From positions 12,346-69,441 of the forward strand of contig JARSSH010000049.1 in NCBI GenBank assembly GCA_029624815.1: a DNA stretch of 57,096 nt, given 5' to 3'. The DNA is from Candidatus Competibacter sp. (GTDB taxonomy: Bacteria; Pseudomonadota; Gammaproteobacteria; Competibacterales; Competibacteraceae). Shown here piece after piece: positions 7,901 to 15,307 of the stretch; position 1 is the first letter of the stretch, and each line of letters begins with the position of its first letter. A program made the position numbers and the translations under genes. The notes beneath the pieces were generated by a model. It was not told the DNA's origin. It ran no database searches and saw nothing but the letters and a program-made list of their open reading frames with translations.

Positions 7901-8298
7901 TGAAAGGCCAGGCAGGCTTTGCCAAGGTCGTGGAGTAGCGCGGCCAAGGACGAAAGCAGGTGGATGGCAGTCAGGCTATGCCAGTCGTTCTCATCCTCGC
8001 GGCGCAGCACGTTGCGCCGGGTGATGTTGGTCGGCGTCGCGCCTTGCGCGTTGAACTGCCGGGCGTCGCCCACGATCCACAGCAGTTCGCTGTGATCCTT
8101 ACCGCGTATCCAATGGCAGGCGACCGCCGTATTCTTGCGAGCGGTCTGTCGCAGCAAACGGTGCAGGGTCTCCAAACCCTGTTGAGTAATAGGCGTTTGC
8201 CAGGTCCGGTCGCCGCGTCGTTCGGCGAACTGGTCGAGAATGCGTCGGGTTTCAGTGAGCGCGTTCTTGCTGCACTGGGAAATCAGCAGGACGTTCAT
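4927..8298 (-). CDS. cas3: Cas2-Cas3 fusion nuclease-helicase of type I-F
   Basis: The 1123-aa protein joins an N-terminal Cas2-like domain (about 1-95, start MNVLLISQCSKNALTETRR) to an HD nuclease domain (LLHDLGKACLAFQ near 120) and a superfamily 2 helicase with ASTGCGKT (Walker A), LVLDEPDDFD (DExx-type box) and SSATLPP (motif III). This fusion is diagnostic of type I-F: it associates with Cas1 for spacer uptake and is recruited by the Csy complex to degrade target DNA. It overlaps the upstream cas1 gene by four bases. Downstream it is separated from csy1 by the nucleotidyltransferase and mini-CRISPR interval, so the csy genes probably need their own promoter. Confidence 0.95.
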   Translation of the reverse strand: MNVLLISQCSKNALTETRRILDQFAERRGDRTWQTPITQQGLETLHRLLRQTARKNTAVACHWIRGKDHSELLWIVGDARQFNAQGATPTNITRRNVLRREDENDWHSLTAIHLLSSLAALLHDLGKACLAFQMRLTIRGPMDRNLYRHEWVSLRLFQSFIGESNDAQWLARLIDPTAEDDASWTQRLLRDGIDLAARGNKPFAHMPPLAKAVGWLVLTHHRLPVMPAEDGKGQWLRLGARVRNLHSVKLDGLLNKIDANWNELTDTNDRKAIEPYWQFPQGLPVITDAWRKRAARAAKRLQDLESKDDHLHGLDDPYIMHLSRLGLMLADHHYSSQTERSQRTDLNPTYPLFANTNRKTGELNQTLDEHLLGVARHAGVVSHALPGFERYLPRLVNHRGLRKRSGNTRFAWQDKAADVAASLRETARKHGAFIVNMASTGCGKTLANARIMNALADPALGMRCAFALGLRTLTLQTGRAFRDLLQLSDTALAIRVGGAASRELFEHYAQLAENSGSESTQALLAEDGGVEFEGNRDHPLLQRLSHEPAIHALLAAPLLVCTIDHLVPATESQRGGRQIAPMLRLMSSDLVLDEPDDFDIDDLPALARLVHWAGLLGSRVLLSSATLPPALVQGLFAAYLDGRRWFQRNRGEHPGQAPEVCCMWVDEFDQVTQDCRDGEVFAIRQLEFAQRRHARLAGEVVRRRAELAPLALDGKPYDDLRPCLATTMFAAALRLHADHHAIDPQSGKRVSFGLLRMANIDPLIDVALALYTLGAPPGVRIHLCVYHSQFPLLTRSAIERRLDAALNRRQPDAVFALPEIRGRLATAPEPDQIFIVLGSPVTEVGRDHDYDWAVVEPSSMRSLIQLAGRIRRHRLGTVEKPNLMVLDGNLRHFEHPNEPAYCKPGFETADVRFRLQAYRLADLLEEDERTVIDARPRILPRPNDTLRPTQRLVDLEHARIQYQMLPQSGEAELSAYQRRKGALPAPPLNATTHWLRPGVSLTGVLPQQQPFRFDPIPRVELVLLPDEEGEDYVLHRIAPSKERYRKLYVEVEENLNHRIPDEQVSGIRIEPWGGSDYMEELAALATEFDRSLDECAMRYGTVTLPENAQGWRFHPALGFTRKR

Positions 8299-9272
8299 TG
8301 CGCCCGCTTCCCCATATCGAGGGCGACTGCCTTCACGGTGTCGATCATGAAATCCAGCGCTTCGGTACGGGAAAAACTCTCGATACAGGCGTGGCGAAAG
8401 GTTTGCTCGTCATCGCCCCGCGCAGCGGAAATGAAGGCTTGAGGCAGGATCACCGCGTCCTTGATCAGGTCCGCCACGTCGAACACCAGCCCACCCCGGC
8501 GAGTCTTGCCGTGCAGAACCGCGAGACCGTGTGGCAGGCCGAGCACCCAGGTCGCGGTAGCCCCCAATCCATAGGCCAGATAGTTGCCGTGATCCAAAAA
8601 GCGATTGGCCGGATCGGTTCCCGTGCCGTTCTTGGCACGGACGAAATCGCCGTAATCCACCGCGCGGACCGCGAACTTGAACAGTTTTTTGGTGAGGCGC
8701 GCTTCTTCGGTCAACAGGGCCGTGTTATCCATAGCCGCATCGAGCAGATGCCGCGATTCTTCCAGGGCGGACAACAGGGGTTCGCGCGGAACCTGAAAGC
8801 CGTTGTCAGCCAGTAGTCGGTTGTCGCACCAGTGCGCGGCGATACGCTCCAATCGGGCGCGTTGAAATGTCTTGGCCGCTTCCAGGCGCAGACCGTCATC
8901 GAACCAGAAGCGCACCCAGCTTTGCAGGTATTCCGTCGGGCGGTATTCACTCTGCGGGGCGAACCAGGCGACTTCAATATCGAACTCGTTCGCGCTGTAA
9001 AGGGGTGTACCACCGCCCCCGCAAAAACCGACCATGACGCCCGCCTTGGCCAGCTCGCGCATCGCTGCTTGGGTGATGGAAGTGCCCGTGCCGAGCAGCA
9101 GGGATGTGGTATTGGCGATGGGAATATTCCAGTACAGGGAGTTCTTCCCTTGATCGGTGACGTATTCCACGCGCCCACCGTTAACCAGCACGCGACAATG
9201 TTCGAGGTAATAGAGGTTGGCTCGCTTGGAATGCAGAATGGTTTTTAAATCGGAAGGAGAAAAATTTTCCAT
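8295..9272 (-). CDS. cas1: Cas1 integrase, type I-F
   Basis: The 325-aa protein has the I-F Cas1 opening (SPSDLKTILHSKRANLYYLEHCR split by its N-terminal MENF), the GTGTSITQAAMRELAKAG segment, and the C-terminal catalytic region with HGNYLAYGLGATATWVLGLP and HGKTRRGGLVFDVADL, where the metal-binding His and Asp occur. With Cas2-3 it integrates new spacers at the leader-proximal repeat. It is the first gene of the cas1-cas2-3 transcription unit. A GGAGA lies within its first codons rather than before them, and the likely -10 is only 13 bases upstream of the ATG, so the mRNA may be nearly leaderless. Confidence 0.95.
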   Translation of the reverse strand: MENFSPSDLKTILHSKRANLYYLEHCRVLVNGGRVEYVTDQGKNSLYWNIPIANTTSLLLGTGTSITQAAMRELAKAGVMVGFCGGGGTPLYSANEFDIEVAWFAPQSEYRPTEYLQSWVRFWFDDGLRLEAAKTFQRARLERIAAHWCDNRLLADNGFQVPREPLLSALEESRHLLDAAMDNTALLTEEARLTKKLFKFAVRAVDYGDFVRAKNGTGTDPANRFLDHGNYLAYGLGATATWVLGLPHGLAVLHGKTRRGGLVFDVADLIKDAVILPQAFISAARGDDEQTFRHACIESFSRTEALDFMIDTVKAVALDMGKRAQ

Positions 9273-9284
9273 AAGAAATATGGC

Positions 9285-9290
9285 ATTATG
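9285..9290 (-). promoter_or_regulatory. Possible -10 element of the cas1-cas2-3 promoter
   Basis: CATAAT on the minus strand matches the consensus at five of six positions and lies 13-18 bases upstream of the cas1 ATG. A start of transcription near 9278 would leave about six untranslated bases. No good -35 is present at 16-18 bp, so this is tentative. No match to the CreR-like guide is visible here. Confidence 0.35.
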
Positions 9291-9341
9291 GTTCGATGAC
9301 GGGGTCGGTCGCGGCCAGCGGCTCGCATCGACCGAGAATCG

Positions 9342-9809
9342 TTACAATTTTTCGGGGTCGCTCCTAACGACCAGCATCGTCGTCTGGTATTCGATCACCG
9401 GTCGATCACGCTGGTTATAGGCTCGATTTTGGTAGACGAACAAAAACCGCTCCGGGTTTTTGGTGGCGCGCAGATCGACCACTTCGGCCTCCGCGCGGAG
9501 GGTATCCCCAAACAATACCGGCGCGGTGATCTTCAGCCGGTCCACACCGATGTAGGCATGGATTTCATAGCCGTCCTGGGCCAGAAACTCGGCGATGGTG
9601 TCGGCGTGATGAACCAGGCCGTCGGCGACGGCAAAGATGATCGGTCCCGCCAGGGAGCGCTCTTTAAACCAGGTTCCCTTGGCATATTCGGCGTTGCTGT
9701 GAATCGCCATGTTGAACCAGGTGAGTTGATGCAGGAGGGAGAAGTCCCCCCGATCCAGAGTCCGACTGACCCGACAAGGAATTTTGGTACCGGCGGTGAC
9801 GTTGCCCAT
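9342..9809 (-). CDS. MaoC-like hot-dog hydratase/thioesterase-fold protein
   Basis: The 155-aa protein is recognised as a MaoC/(R)-enoyl-CoA hydratase-type hot-dog fold from its length and the pattern DxxPxHxxxxxA-like region (WFNMAIHSNAEYAKGTWF, IIFAVADGLVHH) followed by GVDRLKITAPVLFGDTL and the strand segment VEYQTTML-like end. Members hydrate enoyl-CoAs in fatty-acid or polyhydroxyalkanoate metabolism. Substrate cannot be told from sequence. It stands alone between the cas1 upstream region and an empty interval and has a plausible promoter at 9994-10021. It is probably unrelated to the CRISPR locus. Confidence 0.65.
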   Translation of the reverse strand: MGNVTAGTKIPCRVSRTLDRGDFSLLHQLTWFNMAIHSNAEYAKGTWFKERSLAGPIIFAVADGLVHHADTIAEFLAQDGYEIHAYIGVDRLKITAPVLFGDTLRAEAEVVDLRATKNPERFLFVYQNRAYNQRDRPVIEYQTTMLVVRSDPEKL

Positions 9810-9993
9810 CGTACGATGGCTCCTTTTGTCCTATTCAATGAGGGCCGCATCGCCGCTGTTGGGCGATGCGGATTGGATTCAAGGGGAAGTGACGGTTTCC
9901 CCTCGGAGTGTTCACTGCATCCAGCAGCGGGATTCGAGCGGAAAACCGCCTTGCGGCGGCGCCGCTGTATGAAGTCAAGGATTTCTCGCGTAT

Positions 9994-10021
9994 AATTTAT
10001 GTTATATGTTACGGTTGTCAA
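9994..10021 (-). promoter_or_regulatory. Probable promoter of the MaoC-like gene
   Basis: On the minus strand a perfect -35 TTGACA (10021-10016) is followed after 16 bp by TAAATT (9999-9994), four of six to the -10 consensus. The surrounding 50 bp are strikingly AT-rich for this genome. The transcript would have a leader of about 180 nt before the MaoC-like ATG. Confidence 0.45.
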
Positions 10022-10065
10022 CAAAATGTCTTGCAATAGAAACGTAGGTCGCTTCATGCCGGTAG

Positions 10066-10304
10066 CATGACGCCACCATTGATACCGAATGGATTTCTGA
10101 GCGCCGCCGGACGATGTCAAGCTTGGCCGCGAAGAGGGCGAGGCATCGATCGGACGCCTGCGAACAAACGCTTTGACGAGTGAGGATCGGGGGCCGTCGG
10201 TCAAACCGATCCAACTCTTTGATCAGGCATTGACCTTGATCGAACGGGCGCTGGCGGGGAGCGAATTCCCGACAATTTCACCCTATCGAAGCGCCGCCTC
10301 CTAA
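10066..10304 (+). pseudogene. Remnant of a coding region with a frameshift
   Basis: Plus-strand codons from 10066 read HDATIDTEWISERRR, and after a shift of frame near 10100 continue APPDDVKLGREEGEAS and on through VKPIQLFDQALTLIERALAG to a TAA at 10302-10304. Both pieces have protein-like composition, but no start codon opens the first and a TAG lies directly before it. The 3' end overlaps the ybbP stop. I do not recognise the family. It may be the wreck of a small gene or a chance open stretch; the rest of 9810-10300 shows only the promoter noted for the MaoC-like gene. Confidence 0.3.
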
Positions 10305-12847
10305 AGTTCCCGCAAGCTGCGCCAGGGGGGGTGGTTCAGGGCCGAGCGCGCGCCTAGCAGTCCGGCCAAGCCCACCCCCAGCACGCCCACGCCGCCGCCG
10401 AGCAGCCAGATCCACGGATTCCATTGATAGGGGAATTCGAACACCCGCGTGGCCAGCACATAGCCCAGCACGGTCGCGGCGGCGGCGGCCAGTACTCCGG
10501 CCAACAGCCCCAAGGTTGCAAACTCCGCCAGCAGGCTTTGCCGCACCACCGTCCGGCGCGCGCCCAGAGTGCGCAGCACGGCGCTCTCGAAGCGGCGCTC
10601 GTCCTGAGTGGCCTGAATCGCCGCGTACAACACCACCAGTCCGGCCGCCAGAGTAAACAGGAACACGTATTCGACGGCGGCGATCACCCGGTCCATGATC
10701 TCGCGGACCTTGCTCATCAGCGCATCCACGTCCAGCACCGTCACCGACGGATACTGGCGCACCAGATCCGCCAGTAGCGGCTTCTGGCCAGCGGGCAGAT
10801 GGAAGCTGGTGATCCAGGTCGCCGGATAGTGATCCAGCACGCCTGACGGGAATACCACGAAGAAATTGGCCCGGAACGAATCCCATTCGACGCTGCGCAG
10901 ACTGACGACTTTCGCTGGTAACTCCTGGCCGGCGATCTGGAAGCGCAGGGCATCGCCCACGGCGATGCCCAATTCTTCCGCCAGCCCGATTTCCACCGAA
11001 GCGACGCCCTGGCCATGATCGTCCGCATTCCACCAGCGGCCGGCGAGGATGCGGTTGTCCTCCTGCAAGCGGTCGGCCCAAGACAGGTTGAACTCCCTTT
11101 CCACCAAGCGTTTGGCGCGCGGATTGTCGTAATCGTCCGGTCCCACCGCTTGTTCGTTGATCGCCGTTAGCCGCCCGCGCACCATCGGGAACAGTTCCAC
11201 GTCGCGCAAACCATGCGTGCGCAGAAAAGCGCGTGTGCCGGCCACCTCGCCGGGCTGGATGTTGATCAAAAAGTGGTTGGGCGCATCGGCCGGCAGACTG
11301 GCCCGCCAGTTGGCCAGCAGTTCGGTGCGCACCACGGTCAGCATCAGCAGCGCCATCAACCCCAGTCCCAGCGCCACCACCTGCACCGCGCTGCCGGGAC
11401 CGCGCCGGGCGATGTTGGCCAGCCCGAAGCGCCAGGCCACTCCGACCTGGCCGCGCAGCAGACCCAGCGCTTGCACCAGCACCCAGGCCGCCAGCGCCAG
11501 CGCCGCCACCGTCCCCGCCACCCCGGCGCAGACGTACAACGCCAGTCGCCATTCCCCCGCCTGCCAGACCAGCAGGGCCAGCGTCGCCGCCACGGCGGGG
11601 CCGTACAGCGCCAGCAGGCGCGGGTTGACCGGACCGAGATCGCGGCGCAGCACCCGCAACGGCGGCACCTCCCGCAACCGCAGCAGCGGCGGCAGACCGA
11701 AGCCGAGCAGGGTCACGAAACCGGTCGCCAGCGCCGGCAGGATCGGTTGCCAGGACGGCGCCGGCAGTTCGCCGTTGCCGACCAGTTGGCCGAGCACGCC
11801 GCTCAGGCCGTACTGGGCGAGGTAACCGACCAGCACGCCCGCCGCGCCGGCCAGCAGCGCCAAGGCCAGCAGTTCCAGCAGAAACAGTCGGACAATCAGC
11901 GCTTCGGTGGCGCCGACACAGCGTAGGATGGCGACGCTGTCCCAGTGGCGGGCGGCGAAACGACGGGCGGCGATGGCCACCCCCACCCCGGCCAGAATTA
12001 CGCTGACCAGCGCCGCCAGGCTCAGAAACCGCTGCGCCCGATCCAGCGCCGCCCGCAGTTCGGCGCGGGCGTCGCGCACGCCCTGCAACTTCTCGCCGCT
12101 CGCCAGCCGGGGTTGCGCCCAGGCTTTGAAGGCGTCGAGCGCCGCCGGCTCGCCGGCCAGCAGCAGGCGGTATTCGACCCGGCTGCCGGCCTGCACCAGT
12201 TGGGTCGAAGGGATGTCGGCCAGATTCATCATCAGGCGCGGCGCGATGCTGAACAGATCGCCGGCCCGATCCGGTTCGTAAGCCAGCACCGCCCCGACCC
12301 GAAACTCGCGGCTGCCCAGGTGCACCGCATCGCCGACCTGAAGATTCAACCCCTGCAACACGCGCTCGTCCAGCCAGACCTGCCCCGGATCGGGGATGGA
12401 ATCGACGGCGCGGGGAGTATCGAACGGCCGGTCGCCGATCTGCACGATGCCGCGCAGCGGGTAGCCGGGGCCGACCGCCTTGACTTCGGTCAATTGGGTC
12501 AGGTCGCCGGCCAGAACCACGCTGCGAAACCCCAAAGTCTCCGCGACCCGCAGGCCGCGCCGTCGCGCTTCCTCGGCCAGCAGGGCTTGAATCGGGTTCG
12601 GCGCGGACACCACCTGATCGGCGCCCAGCAACTCGCTGGCCTTGCGTTCCATGGCCTGCTGGATGCGGTCGGTGAAGAAGCCGACGGCGGCGACGCTGGC
12701 GACGGCGATCGACAGGGCAACGGCCAGCACCCGCAGTTCGCCGGACCGCCAGTCGCGGCGCAGGGCGCGCAAGGCCATGCGGCCGATGTTGCGCCAGTTC
12801 GGGGCACTGGTTTCGAGCGGGGAAACCATGGTCGCGGCTTTCGACAT
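10301..12847 (-). CDS. ybbP: YbbP-family FtsX-like ABC transporter permease
   Basis: The 848-aa membrane protein has the YbbP layout: an N-terminal transmembrane helix (LRVLAVALSIAVASVAAVGF, about 39-58), a periplasmic domain, a first FtsX block with three helices near 275-400, further helices near 410-500, a second periplasmic domain, and a C-terminal FtsX block near 715-840. It follows ybbA by four bases. The pair is thought to export or extract hydrophobic molecules from the inner membrane and is classically divergent from tesA, as here. The high GC content produces long open frames on other strands in this region, which are not genes. Confidence 0.88.
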   Translation of the reverse strand: MSKAATMVSPLETSAPNWRNIGRMALRALRRDWRSGELRVLAVALSIAVASVAAVGFFTDRIQQAMERKASELLGADQVVSAPNPIQALLAEEARRRGLRVAETLGFRSVVLAGDLTQLTEVKAVGPGYPLRGIVQIGDRPFDTPRAVDSIPDPGQVWLDERVLQGLNLQVGDAVHLGSREFRVGAVLAYEPDRAGDLFSIAPRLMMNLADIPSTQLVQAGSRVEYRLLLAGEPAALDAFKAWAQPRLASGEKLQGVRDARAELRAALDRAQRFLSLAALVSVILAGVGVAIAARRFAARHWDSVAILRCVGATEALIVRLFLLELLALALLAGAAGVLVGYLAQYGLSGVLGQLVGNGELPAPSWQPILPALATGFVTLLGFGLPPLLRLREVPPLRVLRRDLGPVNPRLLALYGPAVAATLALLVWQAGEWRLALYVCAGVAGTVAALALAAWVLVQALGLLRGQVGVAWRFGLANIARRGPGSAVQVVALGLGLMALLMLTVVRTELLANWRASLPADAPNHFLINIQPGEVAGTRAFLRTHGLRDVELFPMVRGRLTAINEQAVGPDDYDNPRAKRLVEREFNLSWADRLQEDNRILAGRWWNADDHGQGVASVEIGLAEELGIAVGDALRFQIAGQELPAKVVSLRSVEWDSFRANFFVVFPSGVLDHYPATWITSFHLPAGQKPLLADLVRQYPSVTVLDVDALMSKVREIMDRVIAAVEYVFLFTLAAGLVVLYAAIQATQDERRFESAVLRTLGARRTVVRQSLLAEFATLGLLAGVLAAAAATVLGYVLATRVFEFPYQWNPWIWLLGGGVGVLGVGLAGLLGARSALNHPPWRSLREL

Positions 12848-12851
12848 GGTT

Positions 12852-13622
<771 letters not shown>

Positions 13623-13636
13623 TGCCAGGTTCTTCG

Positions 13637-14272
13637 ATGATGAATACGAATCGCTCACCGTGTTTACCGATTTTGCTGTTGGGGTTGGTGGTTTTGTTTG
13701 GTTCCGCGGCCCGCGCCGAATCGCCGGTGATTTTGGTGCTGGGCGACAGCTTGAGCGCCGGTTACGGGATTCCGGTCGAAAAAGGCTGGGTCAACTTGCT
13801 GCAACGCCGGTTGGCGGAGCGCGGTTTCCCGCACCGGGTGGTCAACGCCAGCATCAGCGGCGATACTACCAGCGGGGGTCTAAGCCGGCTGCCGGCGGCG
13901 CTGGATCTGCATCGCCCCGCCATCGTCGTTCTGGAACTGGGCGCCAACGATGGCTTGCGCGGCCAACCGCCGATGGCGATGAGCCGCAATCTGGCGGGGA
14001 TGATCGAACGATCCCAGCAGGCCAGCGCGCGGGTGTTGCTGGCGGAGATGCGTATTCCGCCGAATTATGGCCCCCTGTACGCGCAAAAGTTTCAGGCGAC
14101 GTTCGGGGAATTGGCCAAGCATTACGCGATTCCCTTGATTCCGTTCCTGCTGGAAGGTGTGGCGGGCAATCCGGCGCTGATTCAGGACGATGGGCTGCAC
14201 CCACGCGCCGAGGCGCAGCCGCGAATTCTCGACAACGTCTGGACAGTGCTGGAGCTGGTGTTGAAGTCGTGA
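13637..14272 (+). CDS. tesA: TesA-type SGNH esterase / lysophospholipase L1 (secreted)
   Basis: The 211-aa protein begins with a signal peptide (core LPILLLGLVVLFGSAARA, cleavage after ARA) and carries the SGNH/GDSL blocks: LGDSLSAGYG with the catalytic serine, the glycine block ISGDTTSGG, LELGANDGLRG with the asparagine, and DGLHP with the catalytic Asp-His pair. TesA is a periplasmic acyl-CoA thioesterase/lysophospholipase/arylesterase. Two adjacent ATGs (13637, 13640) precede the signal peptide; a TTG at 13622 is also in frame. It is divergent from ybbA-ybbP, a common gammaproteobacterial arrangement. Confidence 0.92.
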   Translation: MMNTNRSPCLPILLLGLVVLFGSAARAESPVILVLGDSLSAGYGIPVEKGWVNLLQRRLAERGFPHRVVNASISGDTTSGGLSRLPAALDLHRPAIVVLELGANDGLRGQPPMAMSRNLAGMIERSQQASARVLLAEMRIPPNYGPLYAQKFQATFGELAKHYAIPLIPFLLEGVAGNPALIQDDGLHPRAEAQPRILDNVWTVLELVLKS

Positions 14273-14352
14273 TGGTCCATTGGGTGATCCATCCGCGCCG
14301 GTCATGATGGAACGCGTCGATCGCCCCCGAGCTTGGCGGAGGAGACGTTTTC

Positions 14353-14460
14353 TCATCGCGCTTGCTCGTCGATGCGTTGGCGTTGCTGCTGGACGGTATC
14401 CTGGATTTGCGATTCCAGTTGATGCGCTTTGTCTCTAAGCCAAATACGGTAGTGTTCCAG
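14353..14460 (-). pseudogene. C-terminal gene fragment truncated by the IS1-type element
   Basis: Thirty-five sense codons ending in TGA at 14353-14355 read LEHYRIWLRDKAHQ, then a glutamine- and arginine-rich helix ending QRQRIDEQAR. This looks like the coiled-coil end of a real protein. The frame is cut at the edge of the IS1-type element, and no matching N-terminal part is visible beyond the other edge (15235 onward), where the Hsp90 gene begins. It is most likely what remains of a gene disrupted and partly deleted by the insertion. Confidence 0.35.
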
Positions 14461-15235
14461 ACATGGATTTCATACCAAAACCTCAAATTCATATCGGTTG
14501 ATAAAGAGGCCAATAACGATGTCATGCATTTTGTCGAGTTTGGAAAAACAAATCGTCTTTCTGACTAATCTTTTAATGCGCGTCCGAAGAGTGAGGTGTT
14601 TCCGTTCAATCTTTTGAGTATTCGCCTTATCGACCGTAGGCTGTTCGGATGGCAAGTGGCGTTCGTAGGCTCCCCAGTCATCCATGTAAAATCGGGTAAT
14701 CCCGAAAGGTTCTAGAAGCGCCTTGAGTTTTTAAGAACACTTCGTCTTTGTGACCACCGAGGGTATACGCCAGAATTTTCCCGGTGTTGTGATCGATGGC
14801 ATGCCATAGCCAACGCTGATGTTCTTTGCTCTGAACGTAGCTCCACATCTCGTCCAGTTCGGCTTCTGTATCTTCAACCTTTTGAATACCAACAATAATT
14901 TCATGCGTATTCAGGCAGTTCAGCACGGCTCGATTGACCGATTCGAGGCACGATTCTTTTTTTAACTCATTGATCACGGTGGTCGGGCTGATTTCCAAGA
15001 CTCGCGCGGTATCCCGAATGCCACTGCCATTGATGGCCATCTCAACGATCTTGTTTTTGACTTCCGGTAAATATCCGTTGTACTCGTAGTCTAAAATAAA
15101 TGTCTTGACAAAGGCATTCTGGATGTTGACAAACATAGCGTTGTTTTCCGTTCTCTGTTTTTCCGCGCTTTGAGATTCTATCTTGACCACAACCGGGACA
15201 AAGAACAGGAATTAAAACCATATTAAAATTCCATG
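14461..15235 (-). mobile_element. Decayed IS1-family insertion sequence
   Basis: The interval encodes an IS1-type transposase in broken frames (entered separately) and is about the size of IS1. It is much more AT-rich than its surroundings. The two ends share an imperfect inverted match, CATGGATTT at the left and CATGGAATTT on the opposite strand at the right; I could not find a convincing target duplication, so the limits are approximate. A truncated gene fragment lies against its left edge. Confidence 0.6.
14470..15221 (-). pseudogene. IS1-family transposase, two frameshifts
   Basis: The N-terminal part starts at ATG 15221 and shows the InsA-like zinc finger (LCPGCGQDRISKRGKTENG, then VCQHPEC). 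It then shifts frame near 15105 to a stretch beginning TFILDYEYNGYLPEVK and containing the helix-turn-helix GSGIRDTARVLEISPTTV and the catalytic DEMWSYVQSKEHQRWLW. A second shift at a run of five A near 14733 leads into FYMDDWGAYERHLP and the IERKHLTLRTRIKRL end. The InsA and InsB parts would be in one frame, without the programmed shift of classical IS1. Single-base changes in both places suggest decay, though sequencing error cannot be excluded. Confidence 0.72.
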
Positions 15236-15307
15236 AATGATTAAAAATACCCAAGTAAATTCAAGATCAAAACATAGCACATCCAAGTCTAGAGCACTAC
15301 CCACCCC

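Noticed and set aside
4924-8298. Numerous plus-strand open frames within cas2-3
   Set aside because: They are shadows of the 1123-codon Cas2-Cas3 frame and show no family features.
9285-9341. Second target of the CreR-like guide at the cas1 promoter
   Set aside because: No CC-preceded seed match to TAGTC was found near the cas1 start on either strand.
10278-11552. Long open frame (424 codons) antisense or out of frame within ybbP
   Set aside because: The translation is Gly/Arg/Ala-rich low-complexity sequence caused by high GC; the ybbP frame explains the region.
14461-15235. Exact ends and target duplication of the IS1-type element
   Set aside because: The imperfect end match CATGGA(A)TTT is too short and the flanking bases do not repeat, so limits are given only as approximate.
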